The notes under the pieces were generated by a model. That model was not told where the DNA came from. It saw nothing but the letters and a program-made list of their open reading frames with translations, and searched no databases. The position numbers and the translations under genes were made by a program. Shown here piece after piece: positions 34,634 to 44,413 of a stretch of DNA of 64,000 nucleotides; the stretch's first letter is position 1, and the number at the start of each line of letters is the position of its first letter. This DNA comes from Gemmatimonadota bacterium (GTDB lineage Bacteria > Latescibacterota > UBA2968 > UBA8231), in NCBI GenBank assembly GCA_018673255.1, contig JABHDC010000074.1:1-64000 (forward strand), read 5' to 3'.

Positions 34634-36362
34634 GTCGCTGCTGTTGCTGCTGGCCCTCGTCGCCATGCTCGCCTGTCGTGATGGGCGATCCGCGAGTCGT
34701 GACGGCAATGCCTGGCCCCAGTTTGTGGATATTGCCGCAGAGGCCGGTGTCACGGTGCCGGTGTGTGGCGGTTCGCCGCGCAAAGGCGACATCCTCGAAG
34801 CCAATACAGGCGGGGTGGCCATCCTCGACTACGATGGCGATGGTGACCGGGACCTGTTCTTCGTCAATGGTGGCCCCCAGGTCAGTGACACAAAACCGGA
34901 TCCCCGGGCCATCCTGTATCGGAATGATGGCGGTGGACATTTCACCGACGTCAGCGAACAGGCGCGAGTGGATGTTCACAGTTGGGGTATGGGTGTGGCG
35001 GTGTGGGATGTGGATGGTGATGCCTGGCCCGACATCTATCTGAGTGCGTGGGGGCACAATCGCCTGCTGCGCAATCGCGGGGATGGCACCTTCGAGTCGG
35101 TTGCCGGCGCCGGGGGCGCAGATGATGAGCGCTGGAGCAGCGGGATTGCCGCCGCCGACTACGACCTGGATGGTGATGTCGATCTCTACCTGGCTCAGTA
35201 TGTGGATCGTCCCGCCGATCTGCCCATCGATACTCAGCCACCCTGTACCTGGCGTGGGATCGCCGCCTTCTGTGGACCGGCCGGTATGTTGCCGGCGCCG
35301 GATCGGCTCTTTGAGCGGACCTGGGACGCAGATGCGTTCTTTGCCGATGTCACTGAAGTAGCACTCGGGCAGCGGCCAGCCGGTTATGGCCTGGGCGCCG
35401 TGGCACATGATCTGGATGATGACGGGGACCAGGACCTGTATGTTGCCAATGATGCCACGCCGAATTACCTATACCGCAATCACACGGTCCATGGCCACCT
35501 CACCCATGGGCAAGGAAGATGGCAAGGCAGGCTCGAGGAAATCGGTGCCGCCGCTTCCGTCTCAGCCAGTCAAGACGGACGCAATCAGGCCGGGATGGGC
35601 ATCGCCATCGGTGATGTCGACGGGGATGGGACTCAGGATCTGCTGGTCAGCAATTTCTCCCACGATCACGTGTCACTCTACCGACAGACACAGGCACCCA
35701 TGCAATTCCGTGAGATGGCCTTCGGAAGTGATCTTGGGCGTCGAACACTGGCCACATTGGGGTGGGGGACCGGATTTGCCGACTTCGATCTGGATGGCGA
35801 TCTCGACCTGTTCGTGGCCAATGGCCATGTCTATCCGCAAGTCGATGCGGCAGGTATCGGTACGACCTATCGCCAGGCCAACCAGGTCTTCCGGAACGAG
35901 CAGGGCTATCTGCGGGATCACTCCTCATCTTCCGGGCCGGGGTTCAACTCGGTGGCGTCGAGTCGCGGCGCAGCACTGGGAGACATCGACGATGACGGCG
36001 ATGTCGACATTGCCGTCGTCAATCTCGACACGATACCCGGCCTCTTGCGCAATGACTCTCACGCGGCCGGATGGCTGACCCTCCAACTGCGGGGCCCACG
36101 CCGAAACCGCAGCGCCATCGGTACACGCGTCAGAGTAGAATTACCGGATGGCCGCGTGATGAGGCGGCAGGTGGGGGCGGGGACGGGTTATCTGTCGCAG
36201 GATGATCATCGTCTTCACTTCGGCACGGATCGAGCCGACAGCGTCAATGTCGAGATTGGCTGGCCCGATGGGCGATGGCAGAAGATCGGCCGCGTGGTCG
36301 TCGACCAGCATCTGCAGTTCAGCGACTCGGAGGATCGCTCCATCACTGAAGCAGGTCACTGA
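34608..36362 (+). CDS. CRTAC1 family lipoprotein with FG-GAP/VCBS repeats and an ASPIC/UnbV domain
   Basis: A 584-aa secreted protein. The signal LLLLLALVAMLAC ends in a probable lipidated cysteine. About seven propeller repeats with DYDGDGDRDLF, DVDGDAWPDIY, DLDDDGDQDLY, DVDGDGTQDLL and DLDGDLDLFV are calcium-binding DxDxDG loops. The C-terminal ASPIC/UnbV domain includes GTRVRVELPDG and GYLSQDD. ATG 34608 is preceded by GGGAG and overlaps the nuclease gene by 26 bp. These proteins are frequent in FCB, Planctomycete and Acidobacterial genomes; function is poorly known, probably extracellular binding or adhesion. Confidence 0.88.
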   Translation: MVSRTLRTESLLLLLALVAMLACRDGRSASRDGNAWPQFVDIAAEAGVTVPVCGGSPRKGDILEANTGGVAILDYDGDGDRDLFFVNGGPQVSDTKPDPRAILYRNDGGGHFTDVSEQARVDVHSWGMGVAVWDVDGDAWPDIYLSAWGHNRLLRNRGDGTFESVAGAGGADDERWSSGIAAADYDLDGDVDLYLAQYVDRPADLPIDTQPPCTWRGIAAFCGPAGMLPAPDRLFERTWDADAFFADVTEVALGQRPAGYGLGAVAHDLDDDGDQDLYVANDATPNYLYRNHTVHGHLTHGQGRWQGRLEEIGAAASVSASQDGRNQAGMGIAIGDVDGDGTQDLLVSNFSHDHVSLYRQTQAPMQFREMAFGSDLGRRTLATLGWGTGFADFDLDGDLDLFVANGHVYPQVDAAGIGTTYRQANQVFRNEQGYLRDHSSSSGPGFNSVASSRGAALGDIDDDGDVDIAVVNLDTIPGLLRNDSHAAGWLTLQLRGPRRNRSAIGTRVRVELPDGRVMRRQVGAGTGYLSQDDHRLHFGTDRADSVNVEIGWPDGRWQKIGRVVVDQHLQFSDSEDRSITEAGH

Positions 36363-36408
36363 AGCACGATCGCTGAAGAACGGTTACGCCGCAGCGTGAG
36401 ACGGGTGT

Positions 36409-37803
36409 CTACGGCTGGATCGAACCGTAGAGCGTATGAGAGGTTACGCGGTCGATGGTCACTCTCGTCATCTGATTCTTCTCGACTGGGTCAGAGAAGA
36501 TCGTCACCTTGCCCTGCGGCGAGCGGCCATAGTATGTGTCTCGACCTTGGGCATCGGGACGACGGCTCTTGCCTTCGACGAGAACCTCCACCGTCTGACC
36601 GATCCATGCCTGATTCTTCTCAAGGGAGATCTCTTCCTGGCGCCCGATGATCTGTTGCAGCCGCTGGCGTTTGACCTCGTCTGCGACATCATCGGGCATG
36701 CGCTTGTGAGCGTGGGTGCCTGATCTCTCCGAATACCGGAACATGTAGGCGCTGTCGTAGCGCATCTGCTCCATGAGGTCCACCGTCTGCTGGAAGTCTT
36801 CATCGGATTCGCCACAGAATCCGACGATGAGATCCGTGGTCAGAGCCAGGTCCGGGATCGCACTGCGTAGACGCGTCACCAGATCCCGATATTCTCCGAT
36901 CGTGTAGCCGCGCCGCATGGCCTCAAGCTGAGCATCGGATCCGGATTGCACGGGTAGATGCAGCGAGGGGCACACCTGCGGCAACTCGGCGATGGCGGCG
37001 ATGGTTGCGTCGTTGAAGTCTGCCGGATAGGGTGAGGTAAAACGGACCCGGTCAATCCCATCGACACCTGCTACCTCGTGAAGGAGGCGGGCGAAGTTTC
37101 GCTGGCCGTCGTCGTAGGAGTTCACCGTCTGACCGAGCAGGGTCACTTCACGGAAGCCGGCCTCAGCCAGATCGTGCACCTGGCGAAGGATCTCGTCGGA
37201 GGGCACACTGCGCTCCCGGCCACGAACGTAGGGGACGACACAGAAGGTGCAGAATTTGTCGCAACCTCTGATGATTGTCACCCAGGCATTGGTGCCCTTG
37301 GAGCGAGTCGGATCGATGCCGACATAGTTCTCGGTTCGACTCAGCCGCGTGTCCAGCAACGTTTCATCTGCCGTCTCGGCAAGTAGTTCAGGCAAACGCT
37401 GATAGGTATCAGGTCCGGCGATCAGGTCGACGTAGGGTGCGCGGGCCGGCAGTGTGTCCGTCAGGTGTTGGGCCATGCATCCCAGCACACCGATCGTGAG
37501 GTCGGGGCGCTGATTTCGCAGCCCGTTCAACTGACTGACGCGACCGATGACTCGTTCCTCGGCATTCTCCCGGATGGCACAGGTATTCACGAGAATGACA
37601 TTGGCCGCTTCGAGTTGATCGACGATGCGGTATCCGGCATCGGCCAGGATGCTGGCCACGACTTCCGTGTCGGCCACATTCATCTGACAACCATAGGTCT
37701 CGATATAGACGCTGCGATGGTGGTCGGGTGCTGGGCGCGATGCAGCAGCTTGCGGTGTCGCCTCGGCTGTCTCAAGCAGTTCGATGCGGGGCAGTTCGCT
37801 CAT
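36409..37803 (-). CDS. miaB: tRNA-2-methylthio-N6-dimethylallyladenosine synthase
   Basis: MiaB adds the 2-methylthio group to i6A37 of tRNAs reading UNN codons. The 464-aa protein has the UPF0004 auxiliary-cluster cysteines C39, C75 and C109, the radical SAM motif C181, C185, C188 (GCDKFCTFC) and a C-terminal TRAM domain (about 400-464). IETYGCQMNVADTE and PYVRGRERS are MiaB signatures separating it from MtaB and RimO. Its start overlaps the mtaB stop by ATGA, so two paralogous methylthiotransferases are cotranscribed. Confidence 0.96.
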   Translation of the reverse strand: MSELPRIELLETAEATPQAAASRPAPDHHRSVYIETYGCQMNVADTEVVASILADAGYRIVDQLEAANVILVNTCAIRENAEERVIGRVSQLNGLRNQRPDLTIGVLGCMAQHLTDTLPARAPYVDLIAGPDTYQRLPELLAETADETLLDTRLSRTENYVGIDPTRSKGTNAWVTIIRGCDKFCTFCVVPYVRGRERSVPSDEILRQVHDLAEAGFREVTLLGQTVNSYDDGQRNFARLLHEVAGVDGIDRVRFTSPYPADFNDATIAAIAELPQVCPSLHLPVQSGSDAQLEAMRRGYTIGEYRDLVTRLRSAIPDLALTTDLIVGFCGESDEDFQQTVDLMEQMRYDSAYMFRYSERSGTHAHKRMPDDVADEVKRQRLQQIIGRQEEISLEKNQAWIGQTVEVLVEGKSRRPDAQGRDTYYGRSPQGKVTIFSDPVEKNQMTRVTIDRVTSHTLYGSIQP

Positions 37804-39224
37804 GCGGCCACCTCCTGCGGGACACGCAGGGAGCCGAATGCCAGATCTTCGCGAGCCTCATCGATCTGTACGTCGACCAATTCGTGCGGTCGGAGCTGAG
37901 GATCAGATACGTCGCCCCCATCCTCAACCAGGACGCGGATGTAGTTGTCAGTCGTACCCACGGCCAGGGCCGTTCCATCACCGCGCCGCGCCTTCTCGAT
38001 CAGTAATTCGACCTGTTGTCCCACGTGGCGACGATGGAATTGGAGACGCTGCTGCTGGCTCCACTCGATCAGGCGGCGTGCCCGGGTGGACTTCACCTGT
38101 CGGGGTGCGTGATCGGGGAGACGCTGCGCCGGTGTGCCTTCACGCAGTGAATACGAGAAGACGTGCAGATAAGACATGGGCAACCGGGTGAGCAATTCCA
38201 GGGAGTTTTCGAATTGCGCATCTGTCTCGCCTGGAAATCCGACCATCACATCCGCTCCGATGCAGGCATCGGGAGCCGCAGCGCTCAATCGTTGGATCCG
38301 GTCCGCGTAGTGATCGCGGTCATAGCGACGTCCCATCCGACGCAGGACATCGTCATCACCGCTTTGCAGGGGGATGTGGTAGTGCCGACAGAGTCGCGTC
38401 GAGGTGGCCGCCCAGTCGATGAGTTCATCTGTGACAAAGTTTGGTTCCACTGAATTGAGGCGGATACGATGCAGGCCATCGATCTGCTCCAGAGCGACCA
38501 GCAATTCCACCAGGGTGTTGCCCTGCTGCAGATCGTGACCAAAACTTCCCGTGTGCACACCGGTCAGAGCCAGTTCGACGTAACCGGCGTCGACCATACG
38601 GTGCGCCTGCGCCAAGACTTCCTGCACGGGCCGGCTGACGCTGACGCCGCGGACCTGTGGGATGATGCAATAGGTACAGTGTTCGTCGCACCCATCCTGA
38701 ATCTGCAGGGTGCCCCGTGTTCGTCCACCTTCAACGAGTCCATCGATCTCGAGGAACTCCCGGGTCTGCGGCCGGCCTCTTGGGCTCAAGTCGGGTGCAG
38801 GTTCATCGGCCAGGCGGCGGGTGACCGCATCGACCAGTTGCGCCTTGTCGCCATTGGCGACGATGAGACTGGCGCCCGCCTCGGTCAGTTCTTCGGGCCG
38901 ACGTTGTGCATAACAGCCGGTGGCCACCACCAGCACGTCTTCACTGTGGCGTCGCGCCTGTCGTACTGCCCGCCGCGAATCGGCATCGCCGGCGCCCGTG
39001 ACGGTGCATGTATTGACGACGTAGATATCGGCGGCATCGTCAAAGCCAACGACGTCAAAGCCCGCCTTCCGGAAGCCGGCATTGAGGGCTTCACTCTCAT
39101 AGAGATTGAGCTTGCATCCCACATTCTGAATCGCCACGCGACGTGGCGCGGCCACCCCGGGCAGTTCGTCTGGCGAGCCGCTGGCCATGTCGGGTCGTGT
39201 CTCGGTGGAATCGGGCGTGCTCAT
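37800..39224 (-). CDS. mtaB: tRNA threonylcarbamoyladenosine methylthiotransferase
   Basis: MtaB converts t6A37 to ms2t6A37 in ANN-decoding tRNAs. The 474-aa protein has UPF0004 cysteines C37, C73 and C104 and the radical SAM CxxxCxxC at C179, C183, C186. NVGCKLNLYESEAL and IPQVRGVSVSRP are the MtaB (YqeV)-type variants, unlike MiaB. A TRAM-like C-terminus follows about 410. An additional 30-residue N-terminal extension may be partly untranslated. It is first in the mtaB-miaB pair. Confidence 0.93.
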   Translation of the reverse strand: MSTPDSTETRPDMASGSPDELPGVAAPRRVAIQNVGCKLNLYESEALNAGFRKAGFDVVGFDDAADIYVVNTCTVTGAGDADSRRAVRQARRHSEDVLVVATGCYAQRRPEELTEAGASLIVANGDKAQLVDAVTRRLADEPAPDLSPRGRPQTREFLEIDGLVEGGRTRGTLQIQDGCDEHCTYCIIPQVRGVSVSRPVQEVLAQAHRMVDAGYVELALTGVHTGSFGHDLQQGNTLVELLVALEQIDGLHRIRLNSVEPNFVTDELIDWAATSTRLCRHYHIPLQSGDDDVLRRMGRRYDRDHYADRIQRLSAAAPDACIGADVMVGFPGETDAQFENSLELLTRLPMSYLHVFSYSLREGTPAQRLPDHAPRQVKSTRARRLIEWSQQQRLQFHRRHVGQQVELLIEKARRGDGTALAVGTTDNYIRVLVEDGGDVSDPQLRPHELVDVQIDEAREDLAFGSLRVPQEVAA

Positions 39225-39584
39225 AGATGTGGATCGGCCTCGAAGGTGGCAGGAGAAGTGATTGGATCAGGACGTGATGTGGGATCGCGTTACGAGCCCG
39301 AGTCCGGTGCTGGGTCCAATTACGGGCTCCGCAGGGGATTCTGGTCCCGGTGCGGCCATATGGGTCTGAGAAGACGCACGGCGATGTGAATCGGGTGAAG
39401 CTGTGATTTCGACTCGTGCAGCTGTGTCGTGCCGTGACCGTGCAGGATCGCTGTAGCCAGTACCAGTGTAGTAGTAGACCGCAGACATTGGCGAAACTAC
39501 ACTGTCACAGACTGTATCGCAACCGACACTCTCCTCGTGACTTACGTCATTTCCAGAAGGGCCTGTGGCATCGGGATTCGCGTG
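39225..39584. other. 360-bp intergenic region with no recognised gene
   Basis: Lies between mtaB and the UvrD/PcrA gene, both on the minus strand. It should contain the mtaB-miaB promoter and the helicase terminator. I see only a weak 6-bp hairpin (GGCCTG/CAGGCC) after the helicase stop and no convincing promoter. A short frame at 39267-39488 looks non-coding. Confidence 0.5.
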
Positions 39585-41996
39585 TCAGGCCGGCTCCAGC
39601 TGCGCATAGGCCACCAGAATCCGCTTGGTCATGCTGCCGAATTGCACGGTGATCTTCGTGTCTTCCCCTGTTCCTTCGCGCTCGGTGATCATGCCGCGAC
39701 CGAAGTTCGGATGACGGACCCAGCGACCGACGGCGAGGGGGTCGTTGCCGGCGTTGGCGGCAACGTCTTCATCCATCTGGTAATGCACACCTGCGGGCGG
39801 CGTTTTCTTCGGTGTCGACACGCTGGATGCCGGCAAGTGTCGGGCTGTGGAGGAGGATGTCGACCCACCTCGTGAAGAGGCCCCAGCGTCTCGCGAAGAG
39901 GATCGTTTCTGTCTGCGCGCCGCCCCGGGGGGGGTGCCCCAGCTTGGCGTCTGCGCAGCGACCTCTGTGACCTCCACCAATTCGGAGGGGATCTCCGCCA
40001 AGAAGCGGGAGGGTTCCATCTGGCGACTCTGACCGAAGACGTAACGCCATTGAGCGCTGGTCAGCAGCAAGTGCTGGCGGGCGCGGGTAATGCCCACGTA
40101 GAAGAGGCGACGTTCCTCTTCGATCGCGCCAGGATTCGTGCGGCTCTCTTCGACAGAACGCTGTGTGGGGAACAATTCCTCCTCGAGCCCGCATATGGCA
40201 ACGACGGGGAACTCCAGTCCCTTTGCGCTGTGCAAGGTCATCAGCGTGAGGGTCTGGCCGCGGCCTTCGGCGTCGACCTCATCTTCAGAGGTCATCAGAG
40301 AGACTTCTTCGAGGAATGCACTCAGCCCCGAATCCTCATCGTCTTCATGCTCGGAGGCATACTCGGCGATACTGGAGACCAGTTCGCCCAGATTCTCTTC
40401 GCGGGCCTCTGATTCAGGTGTCGATTCGGCTCGCAGGGCTTCGAGGTAGCCGGATTTCTCCAGCACTTCCTGCACGAGCTCGGGAAGGGGCATCACGCCG
40501 GGTGCTGCCGCAGAGAGCAGGGCTTCCATGGTTTCGGAAAATCCGTCCAGGCACTTCATCGCTCGTGCCCCCAGACCCTCAACGCGCTCGCGTTCGTGCA
40601 CGATCACATCGAGTAGCTGCCGACGCTCCTGCCGGGCGTAGCTGACGAGTCGTTCGATCGTCGTGCCACCGATGCCGCGCTTGGGCACATTCAGCACACG
40701 CAGCAGACTGCCATCGTCATCAGGATTTATCAGCAATCTCAGATAGGCGAGGATGTCTTTGATCTCACGCCGCTCGTAGAAGCGGACGCCACCGATGATT
40801 GTGTAGGGCACACCATTGCGTCGCAGCTCTTCTTCGAGTTGGCGTGACTGGGCGTTGGTACGATAGAGGATGGCCGCTTCACCCCGGCTGTATCCCTGAA
40901 CCCGGCACAGGTCCTCGATCTTTGCCACCACGTGTCGCGCCTCGCCGCGATCGTCGCCGCACTCGGCATAGTCGATCAGATCGCCGTCGACACCGGCGGT
41001 CCACAGCTTCTTGCCCTTGCGGTCGAGGTTGTGGCCGATGACGGCGTTGGCGGCATTCAGGATGCGGGCGGTGGACCGGTAATTCTGTTCCAGTCGCACC
41101 ACCTTCGTCTCGGGGTAGTCCTTTTCGAAGTCCAGGATGTTGCGCAGGTCGGCGCCCCGGAATTGGTAGATCGACTGATCATCGTCGCCCACAACACAGA
41201 TGTTCCGGTGTTCCTCGGCTAGCAGCCGCGTGAGCAGGTACTGCGGCCGATTCGTGTCCTGGTATTCATCGATGAGGACGTAGGCAAAACGCTTGCGGTA
41301 TTTCTCCAGCACATCGGGACAGCGCTGCAGGGCACGCACCGGTTCGACGATGAGATCATCGAAGTCGAGGGCCTTGTTGGCTTTCAGCCCCTGCTCGTAG
41401 TCGGCATAGACGTCGGCCACCTGGCGACGCTGATGATCGGCACCGGCCTGCTTGGCGAAGGTCTCCACATCGATCATCGCATTCTTGGCGCGGCTGATCT
41501 GTCCGGCTACCTGCCGAGGTGGATAGTCCTGGTCCGACAGATCTCTGGCTTGGAGGATGCGCCGCACGAGTGCACGCCGATCTTCCTCGTCGTAGATCGT
41601 GAAGTCCCGATGCAGTCCGAAGGCTTCGGCCTCATAGCGCAGGAGTCGGGCACAGACCGAGTGGAAGGTTCCGATCCAGATGCGTTCAGCGACAGGACCC
41701 ACCAGGTCGACGACGCGCTGACGCATCTCACCAGCCGCTTTGTTGGTGAAGGTCACGGCAAGGATATTCCATGGCGCGACATCCTTGGCGTCGATCAGGT
41801 GAGCGATCCGATAGGTGAGGACACGGGTCTTGCCGGATCCGGCGCCGGCCAGGATGAGCAACGGTCCGTCTGTTGTCTCAGCCGCTACGCGTTGTTCCGG
41901 GTTCAGTTCATCGAGGCTGTACAAAGTCTTTGCAGATTCTCGGGAAGCAGGTGGTGGAGGGAAATATCTAGTTGGTACGGCGGTTTCGTTCGGCAC
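39585..41996 (-). CDS. ATP-dependent DNA helicase UvrD/PcrA
   Basis: An SF1A 3'-5' helicase of about 800 aa for nucleotide excision and mismatch repair and replication restart. Walker A AGAGSGKT, motif II LIDEYQDTN, motif III VGDDDQSIYQFRGAD, motif V TLHSAKGLEFP and motif VI LFYVGITRARQH are all present. The C-terminal PNFGRGMITEREG domain is the PcrA/UvrD Tudor-like element that contacts RNA polymerase. The start is uncertain: ATG 42059 would overlap mltG by 92 bp, GTG 41996 overlaps by 29 bp, and TTG 41924 begins at the conserved LYSLDELNPEQR. This is a second, separate UvrD-type helicase in the window. Confidence 0.92.
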   Translation of the reverse strand: MPNETAVPTRYFPPPPASRESAKTLYSLDELNPEQRVAAETTDGPLLILAGAGSGKTRVLTYRIAHLIDAKDVAPWNILAVTFTNKAAGEMRQRVVDLVGPVAERIWIGTFHSVCARLLRYEAEAFGLHRDFTIYDEEDRRALVRRILQARDLSDQDYPPRQVAGQISRAKNAMIDVETFAKQAGADHQRRQVADVYADYEQGLKANKALDFDDLIVEPVRALQRCPDVLEKYRKRFAYVLIDEYQDTNRPQYLLTRLLAEEHRNICVVGDDDQSIYQFRGADLRNILDFEKDYPETKVVRLEQNYRSTARILNAANAVIGHNLDRKGKKLWTAGVDGDLIDYAECGDDRGEARHVVAKIEDLCRVQGYSRGEAAILYRTNAQSRQLEEELRRNGVPYTIIGGVRFYERREIKDILAYLRLLINPDDDGSLLRVLNVPKRGIGGTTIERLVSYARQERRQLLDVIVHERERVEGLGARAMKCLDGFSETMEALLSAAAPGVMPLPELVQEVLEKSGYLEALRAESTPESEAREENLGELVSSIAEYASEHEDDEDSGLSAFLEEVSLMTSEDEVDAEGRGQTLTLMTLHSAKGLEFPVVAICGLEEELFPTQRSVEESRTNPGAIEEERRLFYVGITRARQHLLLTSAQWRYVFGQSRQMEPSRFLAEIPSELVEVTEVAAQTPSWGTPPGAARRQKRSSSRDAGASSRGGSTSSSTARHLPASSVSTPKKTPPAGVHYQMDEDVAANAGNDPLAVGRWVRHPNFGRGMITEREGTGEDTKITVQFGSMTKRILVAYAQLEPA

Positions 41997-43008
41997 GACG
42001 AATGGCTCGTTTGGCCGTCTCGTGTTCGCGGTTTGTGCGACTGAATTCGTGCGTGCCATCGCCCCGAGCGACGAAGTACAGGAACTGGGTCTCTACGGGA
42101 TGCAACGACGCTTCCAGTGACGCTCGACCGGGAGAGCCGATGGGGCCGGGAGGCAGACCGCGGTGTCGGTAGGTGTTGTAGGGGGACACGACGCGCAGAT
42201 CAGCATTGGTCAGCCGTTTCCTGTGGAGGCCGAGGGCGAATTCCACCGTCGCGCAGGACTCCAGGCGGCGACGGAGTCCGAGCCGACGCAGGAAAATGGC
42301 TGCAATTGTGGTTCGCTCTTCCGCAGCGACGGCCTCTCGCTCCACAATCGATGCCAGCGTCACCGCTTCATGCAGTGTCAGGCCGACCTCTTCAAGGCGA
42401 GCAAAGTGTGCATCGGTGAAGACCTCGAAGAATTCCTCCACCATGTGCCGGGCGATCTGCTCTTCATCGATATCCGGGGGCAGGTGGTAGGTCTCTGGGA
42501 ACAGGTAGCCCTCCAAAGATGCCGAGGGGACACCGAGATCCGCCGTCAATTTGGGGTCCACGGTGACATCCATGAAGCGGGCAGAATCGGCCAGCCCCGC
42601 GCTCTGCAGGATGGCGGCGATCTCTTGCCGGGTCAGCCCTTCTGGAATCGTCACACGGACCAGTTCCAGTGGTGCCTCCAGCAGCCTCTCGAGCAACTGG
42701 CCTGTCGTCTGATGGCCATCCAGGGTGTATTTGCCGGCTTCGAGTCGATCTGCGACACCACGCCATCGCGCCAGCCACTCAAAGTATCGGGCGTGTCGGA
42801 CCAGACCCGCCTCCTGCAAGTGACTGCCGATGGCCCGCGTGCTCATGCCGGACTGCACGACAATCGTTGTCTCCGGGACGCCGGTGGGTCGATTCAGTTG
42901 CCAGGCCAAGGCCATTGCACCCGCTGAGACGAGTACGGTGATGCCGAGGATCGACAACAGCAGGGCGCGAAGTGCGCGGCGGTCAAATGGGTAAGGGCCG
43001 GCAGCCAT
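41968..43008 (-). CDS. mltG: Endolytic murein transglycosylase
   Basis: MltG cleaves nascent peptidoglycan strands in the periplasm and helps set glycan length. The 346-aa protein has one N-terminal membrane segment (about 15-36), a LysM-like region, and the YceG catalytic domain. The catalytic glutamate is E223 in LASIVEREA, and SPYNTYRHRGLPPGPIGSPG is a signature. A near-consensus promoter lies about 135 bp upstream. Its end overlaps the helicase gene, suggesting cotranscription. Confidence 0.95.
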   Translation of the reverse strand: MAAGPYPFDRRALRALLLSILGITVLVSAGAMALAWQLNRPTGVPETTIVVQSGMSTRAIGSHLQEAGLVRHARYFEWLARWRGVADRLEAGKYTLDGHQTTGQLLERLLEAPLELVRVTIPEGLTRQEIAAILQSAGLADSARFMDVTVDPKLTADLGVPSASLEGYLFPETYHLPPDIDEEQIARHMVEEFFEVFTDAHFARLEEVGLTLHEAVTLASIVEREAVAAEERTTIAAIFLRRLGLRRRLESCATVEFALGLHRKRLTNADLRVVSPYNTYRHRGLPPGPIGSPGRASLEASLHPVETQFLYFVARGDGTHEFSRTNREHETAKRAIRRAERNRRTN

Positions 43009-43140
43009 CTTTGACGAGACGTGGTTGAGGTGGCAGATCGGGTAACACGGGGTGTGCGTCTGATGCCGTATCAGCCGGCAACCGCGGCAAATCGACTGGC
43101 CATCCGGAAGGGGGATTCAGCGGATGGGAAACGCAGGGCG

Positions 43141-43169
43141 ATTGTAGCCGAGTCGCCCTGGAATGTCAA
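43141..43169 (-). promoter_or_regulatory. Strong sigma70-type promoter for mltG
   Basis: On the minus strand, TTGACA (complement of 43164-43169) and TACAAT (complement of 43141-43146) have an exact 17-bp spacer. It is one of the best promoter matches in the window. Confidence 0.75.
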
Positions 43170-43188
43170 GGTCGACCAGACCGGTCGG

Positions 43189-44403
43189 CTACTGTCGGAA
43201 CAGACGCAGGAAGAACTCGTGCAGCGCGCCACTGAGTGGCATGGGTTCGAAGGCGATATCGTCATCGTCCTCCTGTTCCTCGTCGGTCGCCACGAAGGGT
43301 TCCTGCGTCGTGGTTCTGGAAGGCGTCAATCCCCGGAGGAATGATCGATAGCGTTTTCGCCGTTTCTTGTAGTCATCCTCGAGTTGTGCAAGCAGGTCGG
43401 CCTGCTCGTCGACTCGCAGAGACCGATCCTGCTCCAGGCCGGGCAACTGGTCGTGGAATGGTCGACCCGTGCCCCAACAACGCTTGTGGGCTGTCAGGTG
43501 CACCAGGCGGCCTCCCGACACGAGTCCGGATCCGGTAATGGCACCTTTGTTGAATACCTGTGTCCGTCCGCTGTCCCGCAGGGATCGACTGTGCACGACT
43601 TTGCTGTTGCGACTCGCCTCGATCAACTCGTTAAGCACACCATCGATCTGAGCTGCCGGTGCGATCTCCCGGGTCGGGTGAGCGATCGCCTCGACGAGGG
43701 CACTATGCAAGACCTGATCATAACGCTCCTCGAGTAACTCGGGGTCACCGAAGATCTCAATGAACAGATCCTGGCCCACGGCGCTGACACAGCCAACTTG
43801 TCCCGGGTGCAGAGGGAAGATCCCGCTCAGATCGTCGACATCTTCACTGAAGCGATCGAACACGGCACACACATCGTGGGTCGAACTGACTGTGCCCGTG
43901 CTCTTGAGGTAGTCCTTGATGCGATCCCAGATGCGGTGCTGATGGTTGTCGCCGTGACGAGCGAGTTGCTCCAGCTTGAATGACCGCAGAAACCACGGGC
44001 AGGCTTTCGCATCAGTGAATTCGGCCTGGTAGACGGTTGGCTGTCCGGCCTCGACACAGTTGACCGGCAACGAAGCGCGGCGGCCCGGGGGCACCAGGCA
44101 GCTGAATTGTACCGCGCGCAACTGGGTTGGCCCCACAAGGATATCTGACTCGCCCACCAGGATCGCTGTAGGCAGGGGGTTGTCGACGTGGACCTGTGTG
44201 ACGATCCCTGTGTCAGAGAGTCTTACGCCCCGCTGCAGCCCCTGCGTGAGGCTGACCACGTCGGGTGGGTCTGGTGCCAGGCGGGCGGGGAACACGGGAT
44301 AGACGACCATATTCGGCAGATTGGCCGTAGGGTCGAACTGGGGCGCCCCCAGGAGCAGATCATCGAAGCTGCTTCGCAGTGTATCAGCTAGAGGAGTCGC
44401 CAC
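43189..44403 (-). CDS. ARPP-1 (DUF6569) family domain protein
   Basis: A 404-aa protein with the ARG/rhodanese/phosphatase-superfamily-associated domain in its first part. The order NMVVYPVF, VHVDNPLPTAILVGESDILVG, PTQLRAVQFSCLVPPGR and LPVNCVEAG fits the family, whose activity is not established. The middle (150-330) is less familiar, and the C-terminus is a basic helix (DDYKKRRKRYRSFLRG) followed by an acidic tail (EEQEDDDD). No signal peptide, so cytoplasmic. It precedes mltG on the same strand but is separated by a strong promoter. Confidence 0.65.
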   Translation of the reverse strand: MATPLADTLRSSFDDLLLGAPQFDPTANLPNMVVYPVFPARLAPDPPDVVSLTQGLQRGVRLSDTGIVTQVHVDNPLPTAILVGESDILVGPTQLRAVQFSCLVPPGRRASLPVNCVEAGQPTVYQAEFTDAKACPWFLRSFKLEQLARHGDNHQHRIWDRIKDYLKSTGTVSSTHDVCAVFDRFSEDVDDLSGIFPLHPGQVGCVSAVGQDLFIEIFGDPELLEERYDQVLHSALVEAIAHPTREIAPAAQIDGVLNELIEASRNSKVVHSRSLRDSGRTQVFNKGAITGSGLVSGGRLVHLTAHKRCWGTGRPFHDQLPGLEQDRSLRVDEQADLLAQLEDDYKKRRKRYRSFLRGLTPSRTTTQEPFVATDEEQEDDDDIAFEPMPLSGALHEFFLRLFRQ

Positions 44404-44413
44404 GTTGTCTCAG

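Noticed and set aside
39267..39488. 73-aa frame between mtaB and the helicase gene
   Set aside because: No ribosome-binding site, low-complexity composition and no motif.
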